Positions 22,926 to 35,335 of a stretch of 64,000 nucleotides of DNA are shown piece after piece; positions within the stretch are counted from its first letter, which is position 1; the number at the start of each line of letters is the position of its first letter. The stretch is from assembly GCF_022965805.1 (NCBI RefSeq), contig NC_133103.1, positions 26,198,445-26,262,444 on the forward strand, read 5' to 3'. The stretch is from Primulina eburnea. Lineage: Eukaryota > Streptophyta > Magnoliopsida > Lamiales > Gesneriaceae. The notes under the pieces were generated by a model that was not told where the DNA came from, did not search any database, and worked only from the letters and a program-made list of their open reading frames with translations. Made by a program: the position numbers and the translations under genes.

Positions 22926-23737
22926 CATCTCATATGGTGGGAACGGGCCATAAATCAGGCTCACTTTAATATATCAAATATTAACAAAATGAATAAAAAA
23001 TTAAATATCCTAACATACACCTAACACATTGGTCAAGACTTTAGATCATCTTTCATGCATTTAATATCAAATATTAACATTAGTTTAATTAAACAAATTT
23101 ACTAATTGATAAATCATGTATCTAATAATTTTATTACTAACCACCACAATTATTAAAGAATTTAATAAATTAAAAAACACTTTTATTTAATTTCTAATTA
23201 AATCAATAATAATTTATTTCTATAAAACTCATTTTTACCATAAATAAAAAAAATCATATTGTAATTATTTATTTTACAAGAAAATTATTAATTTTCCAAA
23301 AATTAATTTTTCAAAAAAAATAAATTGAACTATTTTCATAAAATATCAATTTAATCCAAAGTTTTGAAAAAATCAGAAAATCGCACCCTAGGCCCAAACA
23401 ATTCAAGCCCATTAACCAGAATAGTTCTCGAGACAGCTGCCCGCGCATTGCCCGAACGTGTTGTGCGCGTCATGCGAGCATATGTCGCGCGCCCGCTGCG
23501 CGGAGAGCGCGCGCACGCTACGCGGACGTTCCGCACAACACTTGCGCGCGCGCCGCGCGCTCGCGGTCTGCCCGGAACAGTTCCGAGCAGATCCGAAAAT
23601 AAATTTTTTTAAAAATTTTTTTTTTCGAAAATTGGATAAATTTAAAAATTTTGTGGTGCATCAATTTTTAGAAAAATTTTCTTGTGTGGTTAGAAATATT
23701 AATCAATATGATTTAAACCATACGATATAGAGAACCT
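22926..23737 (-). other. Copia-B leader, part 2 (non-coding)
   Basis: Resumes the Copia-B leader after the hAT element (CATATGGTGGGAACGGGCC matches Copia-C near 26800 in reverse complement). Mostly AT-rich. A GC-rich block at 23430-23585 with many GCGCGC and CGCG runs gives only low-complexity arginine/alanine ORFs. No gene seen. Confidence 0.7.
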
Positions 23738-23738
23738 A

Positions 23739-23750
23739 ACTCTGATACCA
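23739..23750 (-). other. Copia-B primer-binding site
   Basis: On the minus strand TGGTATCAGAGT follows the LTR end (GATCCAACA) by one base: initiator-Met type with one change. Confidence 0.85.
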
Positions 23751-23873
23751 CTGTTGGATCTCGGTTTTCTCGTGCCCAAAACGCAGCGGAAGTTTTAAAA
23801 TTTTATTTTAACATTCAAAATATTGTTTGGACACTCGTATGGTTTTAATAAAATAAACATACAAGGATGTAGA

Positions 23874-26030
23874 TGTTAGAGTAGGTGCCCGTCGAGCCAA
23901 GTGTTGGCCGAGTGTTCACAATGAAACTCTATGTATAAGCAATCTTTATTTTAATAATATTTGAAATTATTATTTTGGCAAATCTTTATCTGTATATCCA
24001 TGCTAGTTGCATAGATAAAGCCCTTGAATATACAAATAGTAGAAAGAATATGAGATGCTCATATGATGAGTATCATGAAACTCATATTTGTAATACTGTA
24101 TATTCTAAACGGTTCCTAGTCGATTCAGCCGCCACTAAGAAGGATATAGGCCGCTCGAGTTAGAGACTAGTATCTGCGATGTGAGTACCATGTTTCATTG
24201 GTAGGGGACATTGTGATGTCCGAACATGCAGATAGGTGCTCCTTGTAGAGTGCACTGAACAACCCTCCATAAAAGGACTTTCCAAGTGGTTCTCACTTAT
24301 CGAGTTGAAATGTCCTAGTTTGTGGTTGTACAGAATTAGTCCTTATGACCCGGGACAACATTGAGACTCTATGTGCTAGCGTTTCACTTTGACTTGTTTA
24401 CCGACTCTCATGGGGTCATCAGGTGGCAAGGTTGGGTGTTCTATCGAAACACATAGGAGTCGATGCATTGTAGTCGGGTATTCACCGCTTACCTTCGGGT
24501 ATGGATATCCTATGTGTTATCATGTGTATGTAGGTTGAAATCTCTGGCCAGAGTATGGTGGTAATTATGAAAGGGGTTTCATAGATTACACCATCGATGC
24601 AACTACGACATGACACATAGTATCGATTCATTGACAACTCTCAATAAACCAATGGTTGTCGAATCGATCGGGATATATGAGTTGAAGGGACCGTACTGTA
24701 CGCTAACCATAATTGAATGGTTCTTGCAGGCACTATCATTTGATACCTAGGGAATCATGTAAGCGATGCTGCTAGGCGTTTAACATGATTGGTTGGGTAC
24801 TATCAGACTTGAGTTCTGACGTTCTTATTATCAAGGAGTTGATAAGTAAGAATGGAGCAATTGGGGTATGCTCGAATAAGGACATGTTTAGTCCGAATCA
24901 CATGGAGATATGAACCCACGGCTAGTTGTATCAATGAACCATTGAGGGCCACACAAGTGCTAGCTTTCTAGATCCCGTTGAGAAGTAAAAATAGTTCAAT
25001 GTGTTGAACGGCTTATAAAGGAGTTTATAAGCGTAAGGAAAATTAGAAGTATGACTTCTATAAAGGAAAAAAATAGTTCAATGTGTTGAACGGCTTATAA
25101 AGGAGTTTATAAGCGTAAAGAAAAATAGAAGTATGACTTCTATGAGAGAAATGTAAATTTTGATTTATGGAAGTGTTCCTAAATTAAAATTTGGCCAAGT
25201 GAATAATGTATTTGAAAATTGTGATTTTCATAAATATTATTATGGACTAAATTAAATTAATTCAAGTGTTGAATTAATTAAACACTAGTGGACCTAGTAG
25301 AGTCCAAATAATTAAATTAATTCAAGTGTTGAATTAATTAAATTATATTGAGTCTTGTAGAGCTCAATTTAAATTAATTATTTAACTAGTGGGACTTGGG
25401 TAAATTCAAGTAATGTTTAATTAGTCTCAAATATGTTTGAGATAATTAAAATTTAGTCCAAGGTTTTTAATTTGATTAAAAACCATATAATATGCATGCA
25501 TGGGAGGTGAAGGGTTGGGAGACTACTTTTTGTGTTTTCAAAGCATGGCATTCAAAGAGTGATTCTACCTTTTTCAACAACCAAGGCTAGTCTCCCCCCC
25601 ACTCCATCTTTTCCCTCATGGCCGAAACCTCATATCCTTTTCTCTCAAAAAAATTTTCTCCTCCATTTTTGTTCTTCAAGTTGTTGAATAACAAAACTTC
25701 TCTTTGAAAAATCCTCATATTTTTCTAGTGCAAAATATGAGGGGATCTATCTAGTTGGTGGTGGGCTTAATAGTTGAGCAAGGAGTGCTCATTGGAAAGC
25801 TTGAAGATAGTTTCTACCTTTCAAGAGCTTTGTTGTTTGACAACAAAGTTGGAGCCATAATCAATCTCTTGAGATTGATAGGTATATTTCTTTAAAACAC
25901 CCTATGTATGACATTTTTGTGTTTTATTGTATTTGTTGCACAATTTCTTGGGGTGGCCGAAATTTCTATGTAAAAATTAAAATTTTTGACTTCCGTTGCG
26001 CTTCCGGTCACCGTAACCGATCCCCTTTCA
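23874..26030 (+). repeat. Copia-C 5' LTR (2157 bp)
   Basis: TGTTAGAGTAGG ... CCCCTTTCA. Contains an 82-bp direct duplication (units start at 24991 and 25073) around GTTCAATGTGTTGAACGG, and repeated AATTAATTCAAGTGTTGAA blocks (25255-25340). The same duplication is in the 3' LTR, so it predates this insertion. Confidence 0.93.
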
Positions 26031-26032
26031 AG

Positions 26033-26044
26033 TGGTATCAGAGC
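26033..26044 (+). other. Copia-C primer-binding site (initiator Met tRNA)
   Basis: TGGTATCAGAGC two bases after the 5' LTR end. Confidence 0.92.
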
Positions 26045-27799
26045 TATGGTTACGATTTTGTGTAGCAAATACAAGATATTATATTGAGATTGATTTCTAA
26101 CCGCATGAAAATGAAATTTGCAAGAAAAATCAAGGCATTACAATGGGGATTTCGGGCAGCATGTTGCTGCCCGTGTCGGGCAGCTCGGGCTGCCCGAGGG
26201 GCTGCCCGAACAGCCCCATCAATTTAATAAAAAAAAAAAAATTTTGTAAGTTGGCCGGAATCCGGCTACGGAGCTCCGGCGACGGCGATGACGGCTAGGG
26301 TTTTCAAAAGGTGTTTTGAAATATCAAAGTGTCATGGGCCTTGAGTTGTTGGGCCATTGGATGGCTAACATGTTTGTGAATTTTAAATGGGCTAAAAATG
26401 TTTTTGGTGAAAAATAAGTTTTTGGACCCTTAAGTTTAAAATTACAAAAGTTGCAAATTTTTCTCATAAAATAAATAATTGAAGTTGGACTTTAATTATT
26501 TATAGTAAATTGTGATTTATAAGAAATTCGGTTATAAATAAATTAATTGGAAAGTAGACAAAAGTGTTTGTATACTTTGTTAATTTAGTTTATAATCGTG
26601 GCGATTAGTGATTGGATCAAGATATATAATATTGGATCAATTAATTATTGTGATAATTAATTGATGGTGTATGATATGTGATATTATGCATGAAGGATGA
26701 TCAAAAGCCCAAACCCAATTTGCTAGGTGTATGTTAGGATATTTTGTGTTGAATGATTGTAATAATTATCAATTTATAAAGTGGGCTTGGTTTATGGCCC
26801 GTTCCCACCCCATGAGATGTATCCCTATTTGCCATGGATATTTATTTGTAAATATTAGTATAGTGGATGATCAAGATTGGAAGATGGTGGCCATGATGAT
26901 TATGAAGATCGAAGACATGTAAATATTGGAAGCTTATGTAAATGTTGCATTTGCATCCCGTGCATTTACCCTAGGATTGGACCTAGGTCCGTGTTTAGCT
27001 CACACGGACTGTTAGTATTGGGGCGATTGATCATCCTTGTTTGTTTACTATTTATAATATATGCATGATATGTTATAAATAATGAGTATGTGCGTTATTA
27101 TTATGATAATAACAAAGTTGCATGAATCCGGCAAACATACGATCAAACATGGCGAGCTTTTAAAATAAAATTAATGATGAGACCTTTCAAAACTAAAAAC
27201 CCTCATTTTGAATAAGATTCAAAATTAATATCAAGCCCGAAAAGGGGAATTATAAAATTGGTTATAATTTCCTTGTCTTCCATCGACAATGGGTGCATGA
27301 TGAACGCTACCCGTACTCGGGGCTCGGCTCATATTATTGGGGGGGCCTTGGGTGCCGGAAAGCTGTGACATCCATTGACATGGTGATGTAAACTACGTGG
27401 AACTCCCATGACTTCGGCTCAGATAATTGGGGGAACTCATGGCGACCGTCCATTAAGGTTCAACATCGATGGGTAAGGCTTGACACGTAAAGATGAACGA
27501 CGTCTATAATGAGTCCTAATCAAACGTGAGACAAAAGTTTACGTTAAGGGTTGCATTGTGATGCAATTGGGAAACTACCTTTTAGGAATTGTGATTGGCT
27601 GTATAATCGGGATCATAATTCGCTAATTGGACCTTACGTACCTACTGAGGAAAGGAGGTTCCCGTTTTCACTAGAGGGTAGTGAAAGATGTCAAAACAGT
27701 GGGAGCAAATATTTATGAAGTAAAAGTCCAAACTTCATATCTTACTAAATATTTTAAAATAGTCATCAACATTTATCTGTTTTTACTTTTCAGTACAAA
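26045..27799 (+). other. Copia-C leader (non-coding)
   Basis: A 1.75-kb stretch between primer-binding site and gag with no credible gene. Near its start (26153-26216) are GC-rich inverted repeats built from GGGCAGC and GCTGCCC. The rest is AT-rich and matches the Copia-B leader in opposite orientation. Confidence 0.75.
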
Positions 27800-28666
27800 T
27801 TGACAATGTCATCGATTCGCAAACCGATATTCGTAATACTCGACAAACACATATTAACTGGACCTAATTACCTCACTTGGCTAAGAAACCTAAAAATCGT
27901 CTTGAATTCGGAAAGGGTAGCATATACACTGACTGAGTCGCCCCCTGTTGAGGCTCCGACTGACTGCAATCCTGTGGAATTGCAGGCTTACAAGGAATGG
28001 TGTGACCATGACTTGATAGCCAGGTGTTATATGCTGACTTCTATGAATGATGAGTTGCAGAGGCGTTTTGAGGGTGCAAAGAATGCTGCTGACATTCATA
28101 AGCACCTCAAAGAGCTCTTTGGTGAGCAGACTCGGCCTCTTAGGCATGCTACCGTCAAGGAGCTGATCACTATGTGCATGCGAGATGGGGCCTCGGTCCA
28201 TGAGCATGGCCTGAAGTTGATTGGGCTCGTGGATAAGCTCGTTGGCATGGATATGATCTTGCCTTCAGAGTTGACCACCGACGTGTTGCTGTTATCATTG
28301 CCTAGCTCATTTGATCCTTTTGTGGTGAACTTCAACATGAACAAGATGGAGCCGACCCTTGAGGAGTTGGTGAACATGCTTGTTACGTTTGAATCCACCA
28401 TCAAGAAAGAGAAGTTGGTTCTTTATGTGGGTTCTTCATCTGGTACGAAGATTGATCCACATGGGAAGGGAAAGAAGAGTTCTTTCCAACGTCCCAAGAA
28501 GAACGTGCCCTTGATGAGGCAATCTCCGAATCCCGTTGTGGCAGCCACACCAGTTAAGGCTGACAAGACTAGTGATGTTTGTCATCACTGCAAGAAGCCT
28601 GGACATTGGAGGCGAAATTGCAAAGAATATCTGGCCCAGAAGAGTTCTGGAAACGGTATGTTCTAA
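27800..28666 (+). CDS. Copia-C gag (intact, 288 aa)
   Basis: Starts MTMSSIRKPIFVILD; the second Met (27806) may be the true start. It has the plant Copia gag fold signatures LTGPNYLTWLRNLKIVL at the N terminus and a HKHLKELFGEQTRPLRHATV core, then a basic linker (GKGKKSSFQRPKKN) and a CCHC zinc knuckle CHHCKKPGHWRRNC near residues 269-282. It ends with a stop at 28664-28666 shortly before the protease remnant. Gag would package element RNA. It is the only uninterrupted ORF of this element, which fits an element that supplies or needs its own capsid but borrows enzymes. That functional reading is inference. Confidence 0.9.
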   Translation: MTMSSIRKPIFVILDKHILTGPNYLTWLRNLKIVLNSERVAYTLTESPPVEAPTDCNPVELQAYKEWCDHDLIARCYMLTSMNDELQRRFEGAKNAADIHKHLKELFGEQTRPLRHATVKELITMCMRDGASVHEHGLKLIGLVDKLVGMDMILPSELTTDVLLLSLPSSFDPFVVNFNMNKMEPTLEELVNMLVTFESTIKKEKLVLYVGSSSGTKIDPHGKGKKSSFQRPKKNVPLMRQSPNPVVAATPVKADKTSDVCHHCKKPGHWRRNCKEYLAQKSSGNGMF

Positions 28667-28679
28667 ATTGAAGTAAACA

Positions 28680-31036
28680 TTTCAAATAACTCTACTTCTT
28701 GGGTATTAGATACCGGTTATGACTCACATCTCTGTAATGGGTTACAGGTGATGGGAAGAAGTAGAATGCTTAAGGAAGGTGTGACCTTCTAGAGGATGGG
28801 CAATGGAGCAAGAGTTGCTGCCAAGGCTATTGAAGATGTTTACTTATTATTGAACAATAATTTAAGTTAATTTTATGAGATGTTTTGTTTGTACCTAATT
28901 TTGTAAAAACATTGTTTCCATTTCTATGCTGATAAAAATGGATATTCTTGTTTATTTTGCAAAGGTGTTTGCAACATTTACATGAATGAATGTTTAATTG
29001 GTACTTGAGAACTTGAAAACGATCTTTATAACTTAAAATTGAAAGATATTCCATTGAATGTCCATTCAAATGCAGACACCATATAAGATATGGATGGGTA
29101 AGCCTCCCAAATATTTTTATCTTAGAATATGGGAGCCCTGCTTATGTGAAGCAGGTAGTGGGAGATAAATTGGATTGTTGATCCATTTTATATTACTTTG
29201 TGGATATCCAAGGAATTAAGTTGGATATCATTTCTATCATCCCCAAGAAACAAAGGTGTTTGTTTCTAGGAATGCAACCTTTTTGGAAAAGGATTTTCTA
29301 TTGGATAGAAAAGGGGAGATGATAGAACTCGAAGAGGTTCGAGAGACACCCACAACTATAGAACCCACACCCGAAGAGCCAAGTGAGGAGATACAAGCTC
29401 CTAAAAGATCCGAGAAAGTCTCGAGACCACCTATGAGGTATGGTCAGCTTCTTGAAGAGGGCCATGATGAGCCTAACCATGGATGTGATCCAAGGACCTT
29501 CAAGGAAGCGTTATCTGATGCCGATTCATCCAAATGGCTTGAAGCTATGGAATCTGAGTTGAATTCCATGCATACGAACCAAGTGTGGGATCTTATAGAT
29601 CCACCTGAAGGAACGGTTCCCATAGGGACTTGGGGCGGATAGGAAGGTATTGACCTTCAAGGCGCGATTAGTGGCAAAAGGATATACTCAAATACAAGGA
29701 GTTGACTTTGAGGAAGCCTTTTCACCAGTTGCAATGCTCAAGTCTATAAGGATATTGCTAGCCATAGCTGCATGGTATGACTATGAGATATGGCATATGG
29801 ATGTCAAGACAGTATTTCTTAATGGGGATTTTAAGAAAGTGATTTACATGTCTCAAAACTGAAGGGTTTACATCTATCGGAAGTGAGCATATGGTATGCA
29901 AACTTCAGAGATCTATTTATGGTCTAAAGCAGGCATCTAGGAGTTGGAACCTTAGATTCGCTAGTACAATCAAAGAGTTTGATTTACTAAGAATCCTGAG
30001 GAACCCTGTGTGTATAAGAAGGTCAGTGGGAGTGTTGTGACATTCCTGGTGCTTTATGTTGATGACATTCTACTCATTGGGAATGATGTAGGAATGTTGC
30101 AATCAACTAAGATATGGTTAGCGAGTAAGTTCTCGATGCAGGACTTGGGTGAAGCATCTTTTGTATTGGGATACAGATCTATTGAGATAGATCAAGAAGA
30201 TTGCTTGGTCTCACCCAGTCCACATACATTGATACCATCGTGAAGCGGTTCTCGATGGATGAGTCCAAGAGAGGACATCTACCAATGTGTCATGGCGTGT
30301 CCCTATCCAAGTCTGCCTTTCAAGACTGATGCAGAGATAGCGGTGATGACAAGCATTCTTATGCATCTACGATTGGTAGCATCATGTATGAGATGATATC
30401 TACACGTCCTGACGTGGCTTTCGCACTAAGTGTAGTGAGTAGATATCAATCGAACCCCGGTCTTCCACATTGGAAAGCTGTGAAAAACATCCTCAAGTAG
30501 TTGAGAAGGACCAATAAATTGTTCTTGGTCTATGGGGTGGAGAACTAAAATTGGAAGGCTATACCGACTCTAGCTTCCAAAGCGATATCGATGACTCGAA
30601 GTCAACCTCTGGTTTTGTATTCATGCTCAGCGGTGCTGCTGTCTCTTGGAAGAGTTCCAAGCAAGACAATATTACGGATTCCAGCACAGAGGCCGAATAC
30701 ATTGCTGCATCAGATGCAGCAAGGGAGGCTGTTTGGATAAGGAATTTCGTCTAAGAGTTGGACGTCATTCCTAATGGAGTTGCTCCTATCCCGGTGTTGT
30801 GTGACAACACGGGAGTTTTAGCTCAAGCAAAGGAGCCAAGGTCTCATCAGAAGTCCAAACATGTATTGAGAAAGTACCACATCCTCAGAGAGATTGTGGA
30901 AAGTAGAGAAGTGTCTTTTGACATAGTCGGCTCCGCAGATAATGTTGTTGATCCACTAGCTAAGCCTTTACCTGGACCATTATTCGACAAGCATCGCGAA
31001 TCAATGGGTTTAAAGCATATGGGTAGTTGGCTCTAG
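28680..31036 (+). pseudogene. Copia-C pol remnant (integrase core missing)
   Basis: Protease (SWVLDTGYDSHLCNG, DTG motif, near 28700) is followed by a stop-riddled GAG-pre-integrase stretch. Near 29075 the sequence jumps to PYKIWMGKP and WG..AYVKQ, skipping the integrase catalytic core. Then come FVSRNATFLEKDFLLDRK (29256), a reverse-transcriptase N-terminal part (29650-29862), a frame change, the YVDD motif (LYVDDILLIG, 30055), another frame change near 30240, and RNase H pieces (30551-30754, [10 protein letters not shown]; 30758-31036, DNTGVLAQAKE, KHVLRKYH, DPLAKPLP). At least six breaks; no functional enzyme possible. Confidence 0.92.
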
Positions 31037-31039
31037 TGC

Positions 31040-31050
31040 AAGTGGGAGAT
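31040..31050 (+). other. Copia-C polypurine tract
   Basis: AAGTGGGAGAT immediately before the 3' LTR. Confidence 0.85.
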
Positions 31051-33208
31051 TGTTAGAGTAGGTGCTCGTCGAGCCAAGTGTTGGCCGAGTGTTCACAATG
31101 AAACTCTATGTATAAGCAATCTTTATTTTAATAATATTTGAAATTATTATTTTGGCAAATCTTTATCTGTATACCCATGCTAGTTGCATAGATAAAGCTC
31201 TTGAATATACAAATAGTAGAAAGAATATGAGATGCTCATATGATGAGTATCATGAAACTCATATTTGTAATACTGTATATTCTAAACAGTTCCTAGTCGA
31301 TTCAGCCGCCACTAAGAAGGATATAGGCCGCGCGAGTTAGAGACTAGTATCTGCGATGTGAGTACCATGTTTCATTGGTAGGGGACATTGTGATGTCCGA
31401 ACATGCAGATAGGTGCTCCTTGTAGAGTGCACTGAACAACCCTCCATAAAAGGACTTTCCAAGTGGTTCTCACTTATCGAGTGGAAATGTCCTAGTTTAT
31501 GGTTGTACAGAATTAGTCCTTATGACCCGGGACAACATTGAGACTCTATGTGCTAGCGTTTCACTTTGACTTGTTTACCGACTCTCATGAGGTCATCAGG
31601 TGGCAAGGTTGGGTGTTCTATCGAAACACATAGGAGTCGATGCATTGTAGTCGGGGATTCACCGCTTACCTTCGGGTATGGATATCCTATGTGTTATCAG
31701 GTGTATGTAGGTTGAAATCTCTGGCCAGAGTATGGTGGTAATTATGAAAGGGGTTTCATAGATTACACCATCGATGCAACTACGACATGACACATAGTAT
31801 CGATTCATTGACAACTCTCGATAAACCAATGGTTGTCGAATCGATCGGGATATATGAGTTGAAGGGACCGTACTGTACGCTAACCATAATTGAATGGTTC
31901 TTGCAGGCACTATCATTTGATACCTAGGGAATCATGTAAGCGATGCTGCTAGGCGTTTAACATGATTGGTTGGGTACTATCAGACTTGAGTTCTGACGTT
32001 CTTATTATCAAAGAGTTGATAAGTAAGAATGGAGCAATTGGGGTATGCTCGAATAAGGACATGTTTAGTCCGAATCACATGGAGATGTGAACCCACGGCT
32101 AGTTGTATCAATGAACCATTGAGGGCCACACAAGTGCTAGCTTTCTAGATCCCGTTGAGAAGTAAAAATAGTTCAATGTGTTGAACGGCTTATAAAGGAG
32201 TTTATAAGCGTAAGGAAAATTAGAAGTATGACTTCTATAAAGGAAAAAAATAGTTCAATGTGTTGAACGGCTTATAAAGGAGTTTATAAGCGTAAAGAAA
32301 AATAGAAGTATGACTTCTATGAGAGAAATGTAAATTTTGATTTATGGAAGTGTTCCTAAATTAAAATTTGGCCAAGTGAATAATGTATTTGAAAATTGTG
32401 ATTTTCATAAATATTATTATGGACTAAATTAAATTAATTCAAGTGTTGAATTAATTAAACACTAGTGGACCTAGTAGAGTCCAAATAATTAAATTAATTC
32501 AAGTGTTGAACTAATTAAATTATATTGAGTCTTGTAGAGCTCAATTTAAATTAATTATTTAACTAGTGGGACTTGGGTAAATTCAAGTAATGTTTAATTA
32601 GTCTCAAATATGTTTGAGATAATTAAAATTTAGTCCAAGGTTTTTAATTTGATTAAAAACCATATAATATGCATGCATGGGAGGTGAAGGGTTGGGAGAC
32701 TACTTTTTGTGTTTTCAAAGCATGGCATTCAAAGAGTGATTCTACCTTTTTCAACAACCAAGGCTAGTCTCCCCCCCACTCCATCTTTTCCCTCATGGCC
32801 GAAACCTCACATCCTTTTCTCTCAAAAAAAATTTTCTCCTCCATTTTTGTTCTTCAAGTTGTTGAATAACAAAACTTCTCTTTGAAAAATCCTCATATTT
32901 TTCTAGTGCAAAATATGAGAGGATCTATCTAGTTGGTGGTGGGCTTAATAGTTGAGCAAGGAGTGCTCATTGGAAAGCTTGAAGATAGTTTCTACCTTTC
33001 AAGAGCTTTGTTGTTTGACAACAAAGTTGGAGCCATAATCAATCTCTTGAGATTGATAGGTATATTTCTTTAAAACACCCTATGTATGACATTTTTGTGT
33101 TTTATTGTATTTGTTGCACAATTTCTTGGGGTGGCCGAAATTTCTATGTAAAAATTAAAATTTTTGACTTCCGTTGCGCTTCCGGTCACCGTAACCGATC
33201 CCCTTTCA
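31051..33208 (+). repeat. Copia-C 3' LTR (2158 bp)
   Basis: Same ends, internal 82-bp duplication (32168 and 32250) and layout as the 5' LTR. One extra A in a homopolymer near 32830 explains the length difference. Confidence 0.93.
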
Positions 33209-35335
33209 GTAGAGTAATTATACATTTAGTGAATAATTTCACTTGGCACCAACTACTCTGGTATTAGCGGACGTAGCTCTTGTTGTAAATCTCTACGAAC
33301 GTTCTTCGATCTTCGATCTTCTTCTTTAATTTTTGAATCAGGTCCACGACCAAATAACTTGTTCCTCTTCTAACTTTCACTAGAAAGTGTAGAAGATATT
33401 TTGCGTTTGAGATCAAAAAACAAAAATTGGTTCAAAAAATTTTTGGGAGCAATGGGACGGCCGATAGAATTGGAGACATTCTCATATCTCCTTATTATTC
33501 ACTTTTTTGAAAGCTTCGGTCATCTCCCCTTAATTTCAAACCAAAGTAAAAATATATTTTATTATTTTAAATAATGTTTGTTACCTTAATTAATCACATT
33601 AATTAAGTAATTAGATTTCAAAAATCTTCTGCCATTCTTTTAACTCTCGAATGCATGAATTTCAATTAGAATAAAAAAAAATTCTAATTATATTTCTAAC
33701 CTTTCTTTTTACTTAATTAATCCAATTAATTAAGTTAACCAAAGATTCTAAATCCATGCCATATTAATTACAATCTCGAATATTAATACATATATTATGA
33801 GAATATCATGCATTAATATTATTTTGCTTTGTGCGCAAGTTTTTTAAATTATGGTATCATTAATATTTTCATATTACATAAATCAATATCATATTTTATA
33901 AAAACTTAATGGGCTATATTTTAACTCAATTAAAATATAATTTAATTATTAAAGTCCATTTGAACTTTAATAAATTAGCATGATGGACTTATACTCTTAC
34001 AAGCTCATGATCCATACTCCCATCATATTAATCTCATCATAATCTCGATCGACGATCCAAGATCATCGATGTGACAAATTCAACTTATTTGTTATTATGA
34101 TGCACACTTTAATTTCGAGATCATCAATGTCTAAATAAGGCAGATGCACTTCTTTTGATTGTATTAGAAGTCATGCTCACAAAAATTTTTATAAATTTTA
34201 TAAACTTTATTTATAAGCTTATCGATTGATCATATCAAACTTATTTCTTATAAATTCAACTCGATGAATTTATTATCTCAACGTGAATAAGTATACCAGT
34301 GCTTGTGTGACCCTCAATGGTTCAGGGATACAGCTAGCTGTGGGTTCACAACTCTTTGTGATTCAGGACATAATCCTTCATTCGGGCTTACTCTAATTTG
34401 CCCCATTCCATGCATCAACATTTGATCATGAAAATGTCAGAAACTATTTTCTGATTACACCCATCGAATCATGGCAAGAGCGTCTAGTAGCATCGTCCGA
34501 TGACTCCCTAGGTATCACTGATAGTGTCTGCAAAAACAAGTCGATTATGATTAACGTACAGTACGGTCCCTTCACTCATATATCCAGATCAAATCTGCAA
34601 CCATTGGTTCATCAAGGGTTGCATAATAGTTCGATAACTATGTGATAAATATAAATAGTGGCATCGCATGTACTATCGGAGATTCCACGCACTATTATTT
34701 CATCAGATCATATAGGATATCCACACCCATAGGTGAGCAGTGAATCTCCGACTACAATGCACTGGCTCCTATATGTGTCGCAACTGTACCCAACCTCGCC
34801 ACCTGATGACTCTCCTGGTGCCGTTAAACGAGTCAAAGCACAGCCCTAGCATATAGAGCCTCAGTGTTGTCCCGGGTCATTAGGACTAATGGTGTACAAT
34901 CATAACCACGGACTTATCCTCTCGATGAATGATAACCACTTGGAAAATTCGAGGGAGGGTTGTTCGGTATAATCATCATATGACTACCCATCTGCATGTT
35001 TGGATATCTCTACGCTCTTACCGAGAAACGCGGTACACAACATTACATATGCTAGTCTCGAGCTCAAGCGACCTTTATCCATGTTTTAGGCGGCTGAATC
35101 GACTAGGAACGAATTTAGATCATACAGTGTTTACAAATGAGTTTCAACATCGAATTACGATTCATTTGCATTAAAGTATAATCAAGGACTTTATCTATGC
35201 TGATTGCATGGGTATACAGATAAAGTAAAACAAGACCATAAAAAGTTAAATTATATTAAAATAAAGATTGTTTATGACACTTGAGTCAATAAATTCCCTA
35301 GTCAACCGTTAGCTTGCAGGGCATCTACTATAACA

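Larger units (their letters stand above)
23874..33208 (+). mobile_element. Copia-C: recent but defective Copia element
   Basis: A full-length 9335-bp element with TSD GTAGA at 23869-23873 and 33209-33213, LTRs of 2157 and 2158 bp, a Met primer-binding site, a 1.75-kb leader, one intact gag ORF, and a pol region with a deletion and many stops. I noted roughly 16 base differences between the LTRs (about 0.7%), so it moved recently despite lacking a working integrase and reverse transcriptase. It must have been mobilised by proteins from a relative. Confidence 0.93.
6302..35335 (-). mobile_element. Copia-B LTR retrotransposon, host of the nested stack
   Basis: The oldest recognisable element in this stack, read on the minus strand. 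The 5' LTR is 23752-35335 (with Copia-C inside), the primer-binding site 23739-23750, the leader 22926-23737 and 10346-11351 (with the hAT inside), gag 9410-10345, pol 8365-9409 and 6302-6384. Pol then continues left, cut by Copia-A. The protein fragments resemble those of Copia-C, so both belong to one family. The coding region is heavily decayed. The right flank begins AATCA at 35336; the matching TSD is outside the window. Confidence 0.88.
23752..35335 (-). repeat. Copia-B 5' LTR, interrupted by Copia-C
   Basis: On the minus strand it begins TGTTATAGTAGATGCCC (35335) and ends GATCCAACA (23752). Without Copia-C and one TSD it is 2244 bp. It is recognisably related to the Copia-C LTR (TGTTAGAGTAGGTGCCC start and similar internal blocks such as CCCGGGTCAT and the CGATTCAGCCGCC region), but clearly diverged. 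A fragment of the same LTR type lies at 47870-48446. Confidence 0.85.

Noticed and set aside
23351..23730. Arginine-rich ORFs on both strands.
   Set aside because: Produced by a GC-rich block in the Copia-B leader; no conserved motif and no gene context.
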